Shown here: in pieces, positions 1 to 9,112 of the stretch | Numbering within the stretch: the stretch's first letter is position 1 | Layout of the letters: the number at the start of each line of letters is the position of its first letter | From: Poseidonocella sp. HB161398 | Lineage (GTDB): Bacteria > Pseudomonadota > Alphaproteobacteria > Rhodobacterales > Rhodobacteraceae | Direction: 5' to 3' | NCBI RefSeq assembly: GCF_005870025.1 | Contig: NZ_VATA01000057.1 | Location: 1-40,829 of the forward strand | Length of the DNA: 40,829 nucleotides | Notes under the pieces: model-generated | Database searches by the model: none | What the model saw: only the letters and a program-made list of their open reading frames with translations | Told to the model about the DNA's origin: nothing | Position numbers and translations under genes: made by a program

Positions 1-93
1 ACCGCGCTCGGCATACCCGTCACTGTGGCCGTAGGATAAGTCCGTCCGGGGAAAGGGGAACCGCGCTCAGCCCCCGATTTGTGCAACAAGGCC
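1..93. mobile_element. IS end (IS5/IS903-like), left boundary
   Basis: This stretch is the exact reverse complement of the last 93 bases of the window. It ends at 76-93 with GATTTGTGCAACAAGGCC, which read outward is the GGCCTTGTTGCACAAATC type of terminal inverted repeat typical of IS5-family (IS903-group) elements. No transposase coding can be seen because only the tip is present. Identity over 93 bases rather than only the 18-bp repeat means the same end of the same element occurs at both edges, in opposite orientation. IS family is inferred from the repeat alone. Confidence 0.8.
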
Positions 94-1297
94 GGCCGGC
101 AGCCCCGGCTATGGCAGCCTCCTCTCCCCCTACGGCCAGGACTGGTTCCGGGTCGAGGTCGTGGCGGGGACGAGCTACGGCTTCTACCTCTACGGCAATG
201 ACGACCGGCCCAAGCCGCTGGATGACCCCTATCTGCGCCTCTTCGACGGCACCGGCAGCCTGATCGCCGAGAATGACGACTGGGACGGGCTAGATTCCTA
301 TATCGGCCACACCGCGGAGGAGACCGGGACGCTCTATCTCGGCGCCGGGGGCTATGCCGGGAATACCGGCGCCTACGTGCTCAGCCTGGGCCCGGTCCTT
401 CCCGCAGCGACGGAGGGTGACGACGTCCTCGAAGGCACGCCCGGTCCGGACTACATCTACGGCTTCGGCGGCAATGACACGATCTACGGCTACCAGGGCG
501 GCGACGACCTCCATGGCGACGACGGCAGCGACCTGATCTTCGGCAATGCCGGCAACGACTATATCGACGGCGGCCGCCAGTGGGACACGCTTCATGGCGG
601 GCTGGGCGACGACACCGTCAATGGGGGGCTCGGCTCCGACCTCGCGCGGCTCGGCGAGGGCGATGACGTCTACTGGGACATGGCCCAGGGCGGCATCCAC
701 GGCCGCGACACGGTCCATGGCGAGGACGGCAATGACTATATCGAGACCGGCGGCGGCGACGACCTGATCCTGGGCGGGGCCGGCAATGACGAGATCTGGG
801 CCGGGGCGGGCAATGACAGCATCCAGGGCGGGCTGAACAGCGACACGATCGAGGCAGGCTCCGGCGACGACACCGTCCGCTCCGGCAAGGGCCGCGACGA
901 GGTGCATCTGGGCAATGGCCGCGACATCTTCTGGGACAGCGCCCAGGGCGGCGCGTCAGGCGCCGACTATATCGACGGCGGCAATGGCAGCGACACGCTC
1001 TATATCGGCGGCGGCTACAACACGGTGATGGGCGGCAACGGCCCCGATGTCTTCGTCTTCCTCGCCGACAATATCGGCGACGAGGTGCTCGACTACCAGG
1101 ACGGCGTCGACCGGATCGACATTTCCGCCTGGGGCATCACCTCCATCGACCAGCTGGGCTTCGCCTCCATTGCCGGCGGCGGGGTCGAGTTCAGCCCGGC
1201 GGGCTTCGCCAACGAGAGCGTCCATCTCTCCGGCGACATCCACGCCATCTCGGTCGGCGATCTCGACCCGGGAGATTTCATCTTCGCCGCGACCTGA
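94..1297 (+). CDS. RTX/PPC-domain secreted protein, N-terminus removed by IS
   Basis: The frame is open from the IS junction at 93/94 and runs to the TGA at 1295-1297, so the true start lies beyond the IS. The first ~90 residues (QDWFRVEVVAGTSYGFYLYG, DPYLRLFDGTGSLIAENDD, then GTLYLGAGGYAGNTGAYVLSL) look like a bacterial pre-peptidase C-terminal (PPC) domain. From about base 415 to 1050 there are many GGxGxDxxx nonapeptides (for example GGAGNDEIW, GGNGSDTLY), which form calcium-binding beta-rolls in RTX proteins. The C-terminus (DPGDFIFAAT) resembles uncleaved type I secretion signals. Inference: an exported Ca-binding protein, perhaps a protease or hydrolase whose catalytic part is missing. 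A GTG at 161 could be called as a start, but homology-like sequence continues upstream of it. Confidence 0.75.
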
Positions 1298-1338
1298 GCC
1301 TGTGCCGGCCGGGGCAGGACGCAAGGCCCGGGCGGAAA

Positions 1339-1360
1339 GCCGGTCCCCCGCGGGACCGGC
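1339..1360. terminator. GC hairpin between convergent genes
   Basis: GCCGGTCCC and GGGACCGGC form a perfect 9-bp stem with a 4-base loop, between the RTX gene stop and the rlmE stop. There is no T-run on either side, so it may act as a weak bidirectional terminator or mRNA 3'-end stabiliser. Confidence 0.45.
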
Positions 1361-1366
1361 AGCGCC

Positions 1367-2104
1367 CTAGTCCTCGTCGTCTTCCGCCGCTGCGGGGCGG
1401 CCGCGATAGCCGGTCGCCACCACGAATTTCTCGGAACTGTCCGAGCGGCTCGCCCCGGGCTTCACATGGGCGACCTTCTCGAAGCGCTGCTTCAGGAGCG
1501 CCTGCAGCCCCTGCTCTGCCCCGCCGGCCAGCACCTTGGCGACGAAGGTCCCGCCAGGGGACAGCACGTCGAAGGCCAGCTCTGCCGCCGCCTCGACCAG
1601 CGCGATGATGCGCAGGTGGTCGGTCTGCTTGTGGCCCGAGCTTGCCGCCGCCATGTCCGACATGACGACATCGGCCTCGCCGCCCAGCCATTCCTTGACC
1701 AGGTCGTCGGCGCCATCGGAGAGGAAGTCGAGCTGGTGCAGCTCGGCGCCGGCGATCGGCTCGACCTCCTGCAGGTCGACGCCCAGCACGGTGCCGACGC
1801 GCTTGCCGGATTTCTCGCCGAGCGCATTGACCCGCTGCACCGCCACCTGGCACCAGCCGCCGGGCGCGCAGCCCAGATCGACCACGCGGGCCCCCGGAAC
1901 GAGGAAGCGGTACTTGTCGTCGATCTCTGATATCTTGTAGGCCGCGCGGCCGCGGAAGCCCTCGCGGCGCGCGCGCTGCACATAGGGGTCGTTGAGCTGC
2001 CGCTCCAGCCAGAGCGTCGAGCTCAGCTTGCGCCCCCGCGCCGTCTTGACCTTGACCCGCAGGTCGCGCTGTCCGCGCCCGCTGCTTCCCGGTTTCTTCG
2101 CCAC
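1367..2104 (-). CDS. rlmE: 23S rRNA 2'-O-ribose uridine methyltransferase RlmE (FtsJ/RrmJ)
   Basis: 245 residues. RlmE methylates the ribose 2'-OH of a uridine in the peptidyl-transferase loop of 23S rRNA using S-adenosylmethionine. The family's K-D-K-E tetrad is visible: K57 (AYKISEID), D150 (VMSDMA), K190 (FVAKVL) and E225 (SSEKFVVA). The SAM-binding motif DLGCAPGGW lies at 76-84. The start is GTG with an AGGA about 8 bases upstream, because no in-frame ATG is better placed. It begins 10 bases after the ppx stop, so the two are co-transcribed. The acidic tail (EDDED) is ordinary for alphaproteobacterial homologues. Confidence 0.93.
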   Translation of the reverse strand: MAKKPGSSGRGQRDLRVKVKTARGRKLSSTLWLERQLNDPYVQRARREGFRGRAAYKISEIDDKYRFLVPGARVVDLGCAPGGWCQVAVQRVNALGEKSGKRVGTVLGVDLQEVEPIAGAELHQLDFLSDGADDLVKEWLGGEADVVMSDMAAASSGHKQTDHLRIIALVEAAAELAFDVLSPGGTFVAKVLAGGAEQGLQALLKQRFEKVAHVKPGASRSDSSEKFVVATGYRGRPAAAEDDED

Positions 2105-2114
2105 ATCCGCGTCC

Positions 2115-3248
2115 TTAGATCGTCTTTCCCGCCGCCAGTGCCGGTTTCGGCACGGCAGGCTCCATCACGCCATCGGCGCGCATCTGCGCGTAAAGCAGCC
2201 CCTCGCGCAAGCCCCGATCGGCCGCCAGCAGGTGATCGGTCGGCCAGCTGCGCAGCAGCGCCTGCAGAATCGCGACGCCCGGCATGATCAGCGTGTGCCG
2301 GTCGCGGCCGATCCGCGGGTCGCAGCGGCGCCCTTCTGGGCCGAGCGACAGGTATTCGCGGATCACCCGGTTGATCTGGTCCGAGGTCATGTCTAGCCCG
2401 TCGACCAGCGCCCGGTCATAGCGCTTCAGCCCCAGGAAGGAGGCGGCCACCGTGGTGATCGTTCCCGAGGTGCCGACGATCTGGAACCCCGAGCGGTCAT
2501 GCTCGCGCCCGTAGGGCAGGAAGTCCGACAGGTGCTCCTCGAAATGGCACGACATCAGCGCGAAGCAGCCGCAGTCATCCTCGACGTCGATGAACTGGTC
2601 GCGCAGGGTCGCGACGCCGAGCGGCACCGAGATCCAGTCGACCACCCGCACCGAGCCGGTATCGCCGGTCAGCGAACCGCCATGCATGTCGAGGATCGCG
2701 TCGCGGCGCCGCGCCGGCGGCAGGCCGGAAAGGTCGAGCCAGACGAGCTCCGTCGAGCCGCCGCCGATATCGACGACCAGCAGCTGTTCGGTCTCGGGCT
2801 TGACCAGCGGCGCGCAGGAGATCACGGCCAGCCGCGCCTCCTCCTCGGCAGTGATGACGTCGAGGCACAGCCCGGTCTCGCGCCGGACGGTTTCGATGAA
2901 GGCGCGCGAATTGCTCGCGCGCCGGCAGGCCTCGGTCGCGACCAGGCGCATGTGGCGGACATTGTGCTGGTTCAGCTTCCGGCGGCAGATGCGCAGGGCA
3001 TTGATCGTGCGCTGGATGGCCGGGCGGGACAGCCGCCCGCTGCCTTCCAGGCCGATGCCGAGCTGCACGGCCTTCGAGAAACTGTCGATCACGTCCAGAC
3101 CGCCAAGCCTGGGCTGGGCGAGTAGCATGCGGCAGCTATTCGTTCCGAGGTCGAGGGCCGCATAGACCTCGTCCCGGTTTCCATGGGGTACCGGCGGCGC
3201 CGCAGTCCTGCGCGCCACGCCGGAAGCCCCGGTCGGCTTTGGCGGCAT
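2115..3248 (-). CDS. ppx: Ppx/GppA family phosphatase (exopolyphosphatase)
   Basis: About 377 residues. Members hydrolyse terminal phosphate of polyphosphate or the gamma-phosphate of pppGpp. The ASKHA-fold signatures are visible: [12 protein letters not shown] near the N-terminus, [14 protein letters not shown] in the middle, and [12 protein letters not shown]. The start is the second of two adjacent ATGs, because GGAGG lies 5 bases before it (2 bases before the first, at 3251). A GTG at 3266 is possible but has no site. It sits immediately upstream of rlmE. The sequence alone does not separate exopolyphosphatase from guanosine-pentaphosphatase activity. Confidence 0.88.
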   Translation of the reverse strand: MPPKPTGASGVARRTAAPPVPHGNRDEVYAALDLGTNSCRMLLAQPRLGGLDVIDSFSKAVQLGIGLEGSGRLSRPAIQRTINALRICRRKLNQHNVRHMRLVATEACRRASNSRAFIETVRRETGLCLDVITAEEEARLAVISCAPLVKPETEQLLVVDIGGGSTELVWLDLSGLPPARRRDAILDMHGGSLTGDTGSVRVVDWISVPLGVATLRDQFIDVEDDCGCFALMSCHFEEHLSDFLPYGREHDRSGFQIVGTSGTITTVAASFLGLKRYDRALVDGLDMTSDQINRVIREYLSLGPEGRRCDPRIGRDRHTLIMPGVAILQALLRSWPTDHLLAADRGLREGLLYAQMRADGVMEPAVPKPALAAGKTI

Positions 3249-3346
3249 CATTGCCTCCGATGTCACAAGTTGGTCACGAATCTAGTCCCCAACCGGTCGC
3301 GTTGCAAGCATGCAACGGGTCAACTGTCGCGTTATCGGAGGCGGAT

Positions 3347-3652
3347 CTAGTCTTCCCGCTCGGTCGTGAAGGCCAGCGGATAGCCGTGCTCGCGGCCCAT
3401 TTCGGTCCCCGCCAGCGCCTTGGTCTCGGCGATCTCGCGGGTGAAGACCGCGACCACCGCGGCGCCCTTCCGGTGGGCCGCCATCATCACGGCGAGCGCC
3501 TCGCCGTCGGTCATGCGGAACACCGCCATCAGCACCGCCGTCACGAAATCGCGCGGCGTGAAATCGTCATTGAGCAGGATGACCTTGTAGAGCTTCGGCC
3601 GCTCCGCCCGCGCCTTGGCGCGTTCCTTCGGCTTGAACACCGTCTCTTCCAT
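3347..3652 (-). CDS. clpS: ATP-dependent Clp protease adaptor ClpS
   Basis: 101 residues. ClpS binds N-degron substrates and delivers them to ClpAP. The N-terminal extension (KERAKARAERPKLYK) is followed by the core VILLNDDFTPRDFV. The Asn-Asp-Asp lining the N-end pocket is present, as are the pocket His in MAAHRKG and the C-terminal REIAETKA. ATG at 3652 is chosen because the upstream frame extension has no family character. No clpA gene is adjacent. A 7-bp inverted repeat (3666-3672 / 3681-3687) lies between the clcA stop and this start and may end the clcA message or structure the leader. Confidence 0.93.
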   Translation of the reverse strand: MEETVFKPKERAKARAERPKLYKVILLNDDFTPRDFVTAVLMAVFRMTDGEALAVMMAAHRKGAAVVAVFTREIAETKALAGTEMGREHGYPLAFTTERED

Positions 3653-3731
3653 CTTCGGGCACTCCCGGGCATGGCAGACAATGCCCGACCCTATCACGGA
3701 GCGCCCCCGCGGATCCAGCCGGCAGGCCGGG

Positions 3732-5438
3732 TCAGGAATGCTCTTCCGCCGCCGTCGCGGCAAGTGCCCGCGAATAGGCCTTGAGTGCGTCGAGATGGTG
3801 CAGCGATCCGACCAGCTCGGGCTCGCCCGCGGCATTGGCGCGGATCACCGGCAGGACGGCGGTGCCGCTCTGCTCGAAAAGCGGCATCACCCGGTGCAGC
3901 GTCTCGCCCTGGTCGGCCGCCGTCCCGCGGGAGACGAGCTCCTCCAGCGCCTCGCGCGGGGCGGCATTGGGGCTGCCCACCGGCCGCATCACCGCCGAGA
4001 CCTTGAACATCGCCAGGATGTAGTGCTGCGGCCCGTCGGCCAGCCCGATCCCGCGCCGCTCCAGCTGGGTGAGGAAGAACGACCGCCGCACCATCCGGCT
4101 GGCCAGCGCCGAGGCCAGCGAGACCGAGGTCATCACCGCGATCCCGACCTGCCAGTCGCCGGTCAGCTCGAAGACGATCAGCGTGGTCGAGATCGGCGCG
4201 CCCAGCACCGCCGCCGCGACCGCGCCGGTGCCCGAGAGCGCATAGACCACCTCGCTGCCCGAGACATTGGGGAAGACCGCCGTGGCGATATGGCCGAAGG
4301 CCAGCCCGGTCAGCGCCCCCATCATCAGCGAGGGCGAGAACACCCCGCCGCCCATCCGGCCCGCGAAGGTGATCGAGACCGCCGCCGCCTTGACCAGCGC
4401 GAAGGCCACCGCCGTGCCGAGCGCGAGCTGCCCGGTCAGCGCCGCGGCCGTGGTCTCGTAGCCGACGCCGATGATATGCGGGAACCAGATCGCGATCCCG
4501 CCCAGCATCGCGCCCGAGACCGCCGGGCGCAGCCAGCGCGGCATGCGCGTCACCGCCTGCACCCGCGCCGCCGCGTCTTCGGCCATGAAGATCGACTTCA
4601 TCAGGATCACCGCCACCACGCCGCAGACGAGGCCGAGCAGCAGGAAGGCCGGGAGTTCCTCGTAGAAGTTCAGCGCGCCGGGCTCGGGCAGGCGGAACTC
4701 GGTGACATTGCCGTATTCGATGCGGTTGACCACCGTCCCCGCGACCGAGGCGATGGCGATCGGCGCGAAGGCATGGACCGCGAAATGGCGCAGCACCACC
4801 TCGAGCGCGAAGAGCGCGCCGGCGATCGGCGCGTTGAAGCTGGCCGAGACCGCCGCCGCCACCGCGCAGCCCAGCAGGTCCCGCCCGGTGATGCCGTCCG
4901 CCTTCATCTTCGACGAGACCCAGGTGGAGATCGTCCCGGCCATGTGCACCACCGGCCCTTCGCGCCCGGCCGAGCCGCCGGTGCACAGCGTGATGAGCGA
5001 GGCCGCGGCCGAGGCGAGCCCGGCGCGGATCTCCACCCGCCCGTCGCGCAGGGCCGCGCCCTCGATCACGTCGGCGACCGAGCGCACCCGGCCGTCCGGG
5101 GTGAAGCGGTGCAGGATCTGCCCGACCACCAGCCCGCCGAGCACCGGCACCGCCAGGAGCCAGTACCAGGGCAGCTCGCGCGCCGCCGAATGCAGGTGGA
5201 TGTCGGAGGTGGTGTAGACCAGCGTCTGGAGATTCTCGATGCCCTTGCGGAAGGCCAGCGTCGCCAGCCCCGAGACGACCCCGACGATGAGCGCGATGAA
5301 CCAGAACTGGATCCGGTCTGGCCCGCGATGGCGCACGACGTACCAGCCGTCGCGCCAGGCGCTGGCCGCCTCCTCCAGGTGATCGTGAAGGAAGCCGCGC
5401 TGCCGTGCCAAGGTCCGTCTCCGCCGTATTGCCTGCAT
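3732..5438 (-). CDS. ClC family chloride channel/transporter with CBS region
   Basis: About 568 residues with many membrane helices. The family motif GSAGREGP carries the gating glutamate (E160 from this start), and GGGVFSPSL supplies a second anion-site segment. After the last helix, a cytoplasmic stretch (about 430-560; ILAMFKVSAVMRP onward) looks like a CBS domain pair. In LFALEVVLRHF the position that is the internal proton glutamate in ClC-ec1 exchangers is Val, as in channel-type ClCs. This hints at a channel rather than an H+/Cl- antiporter. ATG 5438 is chosen, but an upstream TTG at 5450 is also in frame. It is divergent from ftsZ. Confidence 0.85.
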   Translation of the reverse strand: MQAIRRRRTLARQRGFLHDHLEEAASAWRDGWYVVRHRGPDRIQFWFIALIVGVVSGLATLAFRKGIENLQTLVYTTSDIHLHSAARELPWYWLLAVPVLGGLVVGQILHRFTPDGRVRSVADVIEGAALRDGRVEIRAGLASAAASLITLCTGGSAGREGPVVHMAGTISTWVSSKMKADGITGRDLLGCAVAAAVSASFNAPIAGALFALEVVLRHFAVHAFAPIAIASVAGTVVNRIEYGNVTEFRLPEPGALNFYEELPAFLLLGLVCGVVAVILMKSIFMAEDAAARVQAVTRMPRWLRPAVSGAMLGGIAIWFPHIIGVGYETTAAALTGQLALGTAVAFALVKAAAVSITFAGRMGGGVFSPSLMMGALTGLAFGHIATAVFPNVSGSEVVYALSGTGAVAAAVLGAPISTTLIVFELTGDWQVGIAVMTSVSLASALASRMVRRSFFLTQLERRGIGLADGPQHYILAMFKVSAVMRPVGSPNAAPREALEELVSRGTAADQGETLHRVMPLFEQSGTAVLPVIRANAAGEPELVGSLHHLDALKAYSRALAATAAEEHS

Positions 5439-5859
5439 GTCCCGTGCCAAGCGAAGCCGAGCGCGCCGCCAGTGTAAAGGGACAGGGCTGTCGCAGAACC
5501 CGGTGCGAATTGCTCAACTGTAGAAAAACCGCGCATTTCTTGGACCTTGCGCGCATCTGTCCCGCCAATGCCCCTGGGGCAGCACCGCCGCCTCCCCGCC
5601 TGGCGGCCAAGCGGTTGATGTCGTGCCGCAATCTGCCACCCAAGCGGGAATCGCGGGACGCGGCACCCGGGCGCGCGCCTGTCCAGCCCCGCCGCGTCCC
5701 GCCCCGGAAAGGCCGCAGAATTCCGCCGACATGCCGCTTTTTGCTTAATTGCAAGCTTTTTCAGATGACCGGCCACCGGGACCGATGTAAGGTGGCCACA
5801 CAAGCAGAGCAGTCGCGGGCCGGAGAGCTCGCAGGATAAACAAACAGGCAGATAGAGAT
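5439..5859. promoter_or_regulatory. Intergenic control region between clcA and ftsZ
   Basis: About 420 bases without a convincing gene, holding the divergent promoters of clcA and ftsZ. The part near 5740-5765 is AT-rich. A perfect 7-bp inverted repeat GGCCACC/GGTGGCC (5771-5777 / 5791-5797) could form a hairpin in the ftsZ leader. I could not assign -35/-10 boxes or a CtrA full site (TTAA-N7-TTAA) with confidence. Confidence 0.5.
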
Positions 5860-7368
5860 ATGACTCTGAATCTCGTGATGCCCGACCAGGACGAGCTGAA
5901 GCCGAAGATTACGGTGTTCGGCGTTGGTGGGGCTGGCGGCAACGCCGTCAACAACATGATCGAAAAGCAGCTCGAAGGTGTGGATTTCGTCGTCGCGAAT
6001 ACCGACGCGCAAGCCCTCGCCCAGAGCAAGTCGGCCGCGAAGGTCCAGATGGGCGTCCGCGTCACTGAGGGGCTCGGCGCAGGCGCGCGACCGGCCGTCG
6101 GCGCGGCTGCCGCGGAAGAGACCATCGAGGAGATCGTCGATCACCTCGTCGGCTCGCACATGTGCTTCATCACCGCCGGGATGGGCGGCGGCACCGGCAC
6201 CGGCGCAGCGCCGATCATCGCCCAGGCCGCGCGCGAGCTCGGCGTCCTGACCGTCGGCGTGGTCACGAAGCCCTTCCAGTTCGAGGGCTCCAAGCGGATG
6301 CGCAAGGCCGAGGAGGGCGTCGAAGCGCTCCAGAAGGTCGTCGACACGCTGATCATCATCCCCAACCAGAACCTGTTCCGGCTGGCCAACGAGAAGACCA
6401 CCTTCACCGAGGCCTTCTCGCTGGCCGACAACGTCCTCTACCAGGGCGTGAAGGGGATCTCGGACCTGATGGTGCGCCCGGGCCTGATCAACCTCGACTT
6501 CGCCGACGTCCGCTCGGTGATGGACGAGATGGGCAAGGCGATGATGGGCACCGGCGAGGCCAATGGCGAGGATCGCGCGATCCAGGCCGCGGAGAAGGCG
6601 ATTGCCAACCCGCTGCTCGACGAGATCAGCCTGAAGGGCGCCAAGGGCGTTCTGATCAACATCACCGGCGGCTCCGACATGACCCTGTTCGAGCTCGACG
6701 AGGCGGCGAACCGGATCCGCGAGGAAGTCGACCCGGACGCCAACATCATCGTCGGCTCCACCATGGACGACACGCTGGACGGCGCGATGCGCGTCTCCGT
6801 GGTCGCCACCGGCATCGACGCGATCGCCAAGACCGAGGAAGTGCCGCTGCCGCGCCGCCGCATGTCCGAGCCGCTGACCCAGCAGGTCGCGGGCGAGCAT
6901 GCCGGTCTCGACGACCCGGCCCAGGACGTTCCGGCGGCCGCCGTCGCCCGCGAAGAGCCGACCCTGTTCCAGGATCTCGAGCCGCAGGCGCCTGCCTCCA
7001 AGGTAGTCGACGAGGACGACCTGCCGCCGCCGGCCTACGACCCGGCCGCCGCAGCTGCTGCCGAGCGCCCTGTCCCCGGCACGCCGACGCCCGAAGCGCT
7101 GGCCCGCCTGCAGGCCGCTGTCCGCAAGGAGCCGTCCTCCGGTGCGCCCGCCGCGCCGCGCGCCGCCTCGCCGCAGCACCCGCCGCATGCCGACAAGTCG
7201 CGCTTCGGCATCAACTCGCTGATCAACCGGATGACCGGCCATGGCGCCGAGCATGGCCGCCCCGCCGCGGCGGCCGGTCCGAAGCTGGTGCAGGACGAAG
7301 CGCTGGAAGCCGACGAAGAGCTCGACCGCATCGAGATCCCGGCCTTCCTGCGGCGCCAGGCCAACTGA
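5860..7368 (+). CDS. ftsZ: Cell division GTPase FtsZ
   Basis: 502 residues. FtsZ polymerises at midcell and recruits the divisome. The GTP-binding signature GGGTGTG is at 109-115, the T7 synergy loop NLDFADV at about 211-217, and the globular domain ends near residue 330. A Pro/Ala-rich linker of about 150 residues follows. The conserved C-terminal peptide [10 protein letters not shown] binds FtsA and other partners. ATG 5860 follows a weak AGATAGAGAT ribosome site. No ftsQ, ftsA or lpxC is next to it, unlike the usual alphaproteobacterial division cluster, so it is either a relocated sole copy or a second ftsZ. Confidence 0.95.
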   Translation: MTLNLVMPDQDELKPKITVFGVGGAGGNAVNNMIEKQLEGVDFVVANTDAQALAQSKSAAKVQMGVRVTEGLGAGARPAVGAAAAEETIEEIVDHLVGSHMCFITAGMGGGTGTGAAPIIAQAARELGVLTVGVVTKPFQFEGSKRMRKAEEGVEALQKVVDTLIIIPNQNLFRLANEKTTFTEAFSLADNVLYQGVKGISDLMVRPGLINLDFADVRSVMDEMGKAMMGTGEANGEDRAIQAAEKAIANPLLDEISLKGAKGVLINITGGSDMTLFELDEAANRIREEVDPDANIIVGSTMDDTLDGAMRVSVVATGIDAIAKTEEVPLPRRRMSEPLTQQVAGEHAGLDDPAQDVPAAAVAREEPTLFQDLEPQAPASKVVDEDDLPPPAYDPAAAAAAERPVPGTPTPEALARLQAAVRKEPSSGAPAAPRAASPQHPPHADKSRFGINSLINRMTGHGAEHGRPAAAAGPKLVQDEALEADEELDRIEIPAFLRRQAN

Positions 7369-7394
7369 GCCGGCATCGCCGTCACGGAGTTCGC

Positions 7395-7427
7395 AGGGGC
7401 CGCTCGAAAGACCGGCCCCTTGCTTTT
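7395..7427 (+). terminator. Intrinsic terminator of ftsZ
   Basis: AGGGGCCG (7395-7402) pairs with CGGCCCCT (7413-7420), followed by TGCTTTT. It lies 26 bases after the ftsZ stop. Confidence 0.75.
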
Positions 7428-7552
7428 GCGCAATTGCCAAAGCCGCCGGAAGGCGCACCGCCCGGTCGGCCGGAGCGTGAACTTGGGCCCGGCCCGGCAG
7501 CTCGCGTCGCGCTGCTTGGGGACTATCGCGGTTCTGCAGCCGAGGTCATCGG

Positions 7553-8500
7553 ATGACAACGCGGTTTCCTCCCGCGCTGAGGGCCGCCGCCCGCTGCCTT
7601 CCCCTGAGCCTGCCTGCCCTCGCCCAGGCCGGCACGGCCGATCCGGCCGAATTCCCGGCGCTGCCCCTGCAGATCACCGTCACTGCCTCCAGCTGGCATC
7701 AGGCCGCCGCAGATGGCGCGCTGGTCGAGGGCGGGACCTTCGAGCAGGCGCTGACCGAAACCCATGAGATGACGACCGGATTCAGCTGGGTCTCCACCGC
7801 GGATGGCGACCATGCCATCCTGCGGGCGGTCGCGCCGGAGACTGTCTCGATCTCGCTGGAGGATGGGCTGCTGCCGCTCGTCGATGCGGATGTCTCCAGC
7901 GGCGGGGTCTGACCCACCGAGGGCTATCCGGACATCCGGCTGGTCCGCGAATTCTCCCGGGAGCAGGAGCTGGCCGCGATCTGCTACCAGATCGGCGACG
8001 ACTTCCTGCGGGACACCGGCATGATCCCCTCCTCCGCCAATCCCGGCCTGCAGATCGCCACGGAGCACTGCATGGCCTGGATGCCGGAGCCGCGCCGGTC
8101 CGATGGAACGGTGAGCGTCGCCCTCGGCCGCGAAAGCGCGGATGGGCTTCATCAGCTGGGCGGCTTCGCGCTGCTCTCGCTGATCAATGGGAATTGCGAT
8201 CTACGGCTGGCTGACGGCGTGATCGTGACACTGAACGCGGAGCTGCCGCAGGCTCCCCTGCCCGGCTCCGGCCTCGCCGCGGCCGGCCGGCGGGTCCTGC
8301 TCGCCGAGTCGAAGCGGTGGCAGCGCAGGCGGGGTGATCCCCGCCCGCTGGCGGCAGCCGGAGCCCGGCTGCCTGCCTTTTCAAGGGTCAGCCGCGGCGG
8401 CGGCGCGCAACCGCGCCCAGCCCGGCCAGGCCGCCGCCCAGCAGCAGCGCAGCCCCCGGCAGCGGCACGGCGGCCGGCTGGATGGAGACGTCGTAGCTGA
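7553..8500 (+). pseudogene. Unknown secreted-type protein, interrupted by in-frame TGA
   Basis: The frame opens with ATG at 7553 and a signal-like start (LRAAARCLPLSLPALAQAG). It runs 119 codons to a TGA at 7910-7912, then stays open in the same frame to 8500 with plausible protein sequence directly after the stop (PTEGYPDIRLVREFSREQELAAICYQIGDD). This is what one nonsense change (for example TGG to TGA) in a gene of roughly 230-250 codons would leave. Past about 8290 the reading becomes Arg/Ala/Pro-rich and runs into the 3' end of the opposite-strand gene, so the original end is probably lost too. I do not recognise the family. A selenocysteine reading is not supported. Confidence 0.55.
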
Positions 8501-8966
8501 AGCTGTTCTGCACCGCGTTCTCCCATTCGAGGATCACGTAGAACAGGCCGGTATCGAGATCCGCGGAGAGATCGAGATACTGCAGGTCGCCCGAGCCTGC
8601 GACGGTGAAATAGGTGCCCGAGGCGCTCGCGTCAGCCGCGTCGACAAAGGGATCCGCCGAGATATAGGCGGTGATCGCGCCGTAGAGCTCGGTCTCGGCG
8701 AAGTTCAGCGACAGGTCCACCCGCTGCGAGGCGGTGGCGGGCGAGTAGTAGAAGCCCAGGACCGCGTCGGTATCGCCCGCATCGGTGGACACGTCCACCG
8801 AGGCCACCTGGCCGACATTGAGGACGGTCCCGTAGGTGCCGCCATCGGCAATGCCGAGCTCGGTCACGGGCGATTGGACGTCAAGGACGGTAGCGGCAGA
8901 GGCCGTGCCAGAAGCAGCAGCACCAGCCAGCGCAACTGCCAGGGCGAGCCTGGTAGGAAATGTCAT
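8388..8966 (-). CDS. VPLPA-CTERM sorting-domain exported protein
   Basis: 192 residues. An N-terminal signal peptide (MTFPTRLALAVALAGAAASGTASAA) is followed by a beta-rich Asp/Ser/Thr body. The C-terminus has the sorting-signal layout: AVPLPGAALLLGGGLAGLGAVARRRRG, i.e. VPLP motif, transmembrane stretch, Arg cluster. This matches the VPLPA-CTERM variant of PEP-CTERM signals in Rhodobacteraceae, which pairs with an exosortase and exopolysaccharide export. No exosortase is in the window. ATG 8966 is chosen because the signal peptide begins there. The body has no recognisable enzyme domain. Confidence 0.82.
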   Translation of the reverse strand: MTFPTRLALAVALAGAAASGTASAATVLDVQSPVTELGIADGGTYGTVLNVGQVASVDVSTDAGDTDAVLGFYYSPATASQRVDLSLNFAETELYGAITAYISADPFVDAADASASGTYFTVAGSGDLQYLDLSADLDTGLFYVILEWENAVQNSFSYDVSIQPAAVPLPGAALLLGGGLAGLGAVARRRRG

Positions 8967-9007
8967 TTCGGATGCTCCGGATTGAATACACACAATGGTT
9001 TCTTTGA

Positions 9008-9024
9008 ACAAACAGCGTGTTTGT
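9008..9024. promoter_or_regulatory. 17-bp palindrome upstream of VPLPA-CTERM gene
   Basis: ACAAACA-GCG-TGTTTGT is a perfect 7-bp inverted repeat, 42 bases upstream of the 8966 start in an AT-rich patch. The 10-base palindrome TTTGTACAAA (9020-9029) overlaps its right arm. The position suits a repressor or activator site. No regulator can be assigned. Confidence 0.45.
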
Positions 9025-9112
9025 ACAAATTTTTACTAAACGAGTGGTTAACCCGGATTTGATCATAGTTAACAAAGAGGTAGATGGGTACGAAAGGCCC
9101 GCCGGAGGCGCC

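Noticed and set aside
290-907. Open frame opposite the RTX repeats
   Set aside because: A repetitive Val/Ala/Asp mirror of the GGxGxD codons, not a gene.
3615-5477. Very long open frames opposite clcA and similar long frames opposite cckA, pccA and the mutase gene
   Set aside because: They are Arg/Ala/Gly/His-rich mirror readings of well-supported genes in high-GC DNA, with no family signatures.
7910-7912. TGA in the secreted-type gene as a selenocysteine codon
   Set aside because: No hairpin of bacterial SECIS form is evident just after it, the family is not a known selenoprotein, and the 3' end is also degraded, so a nonsense change is simpler.
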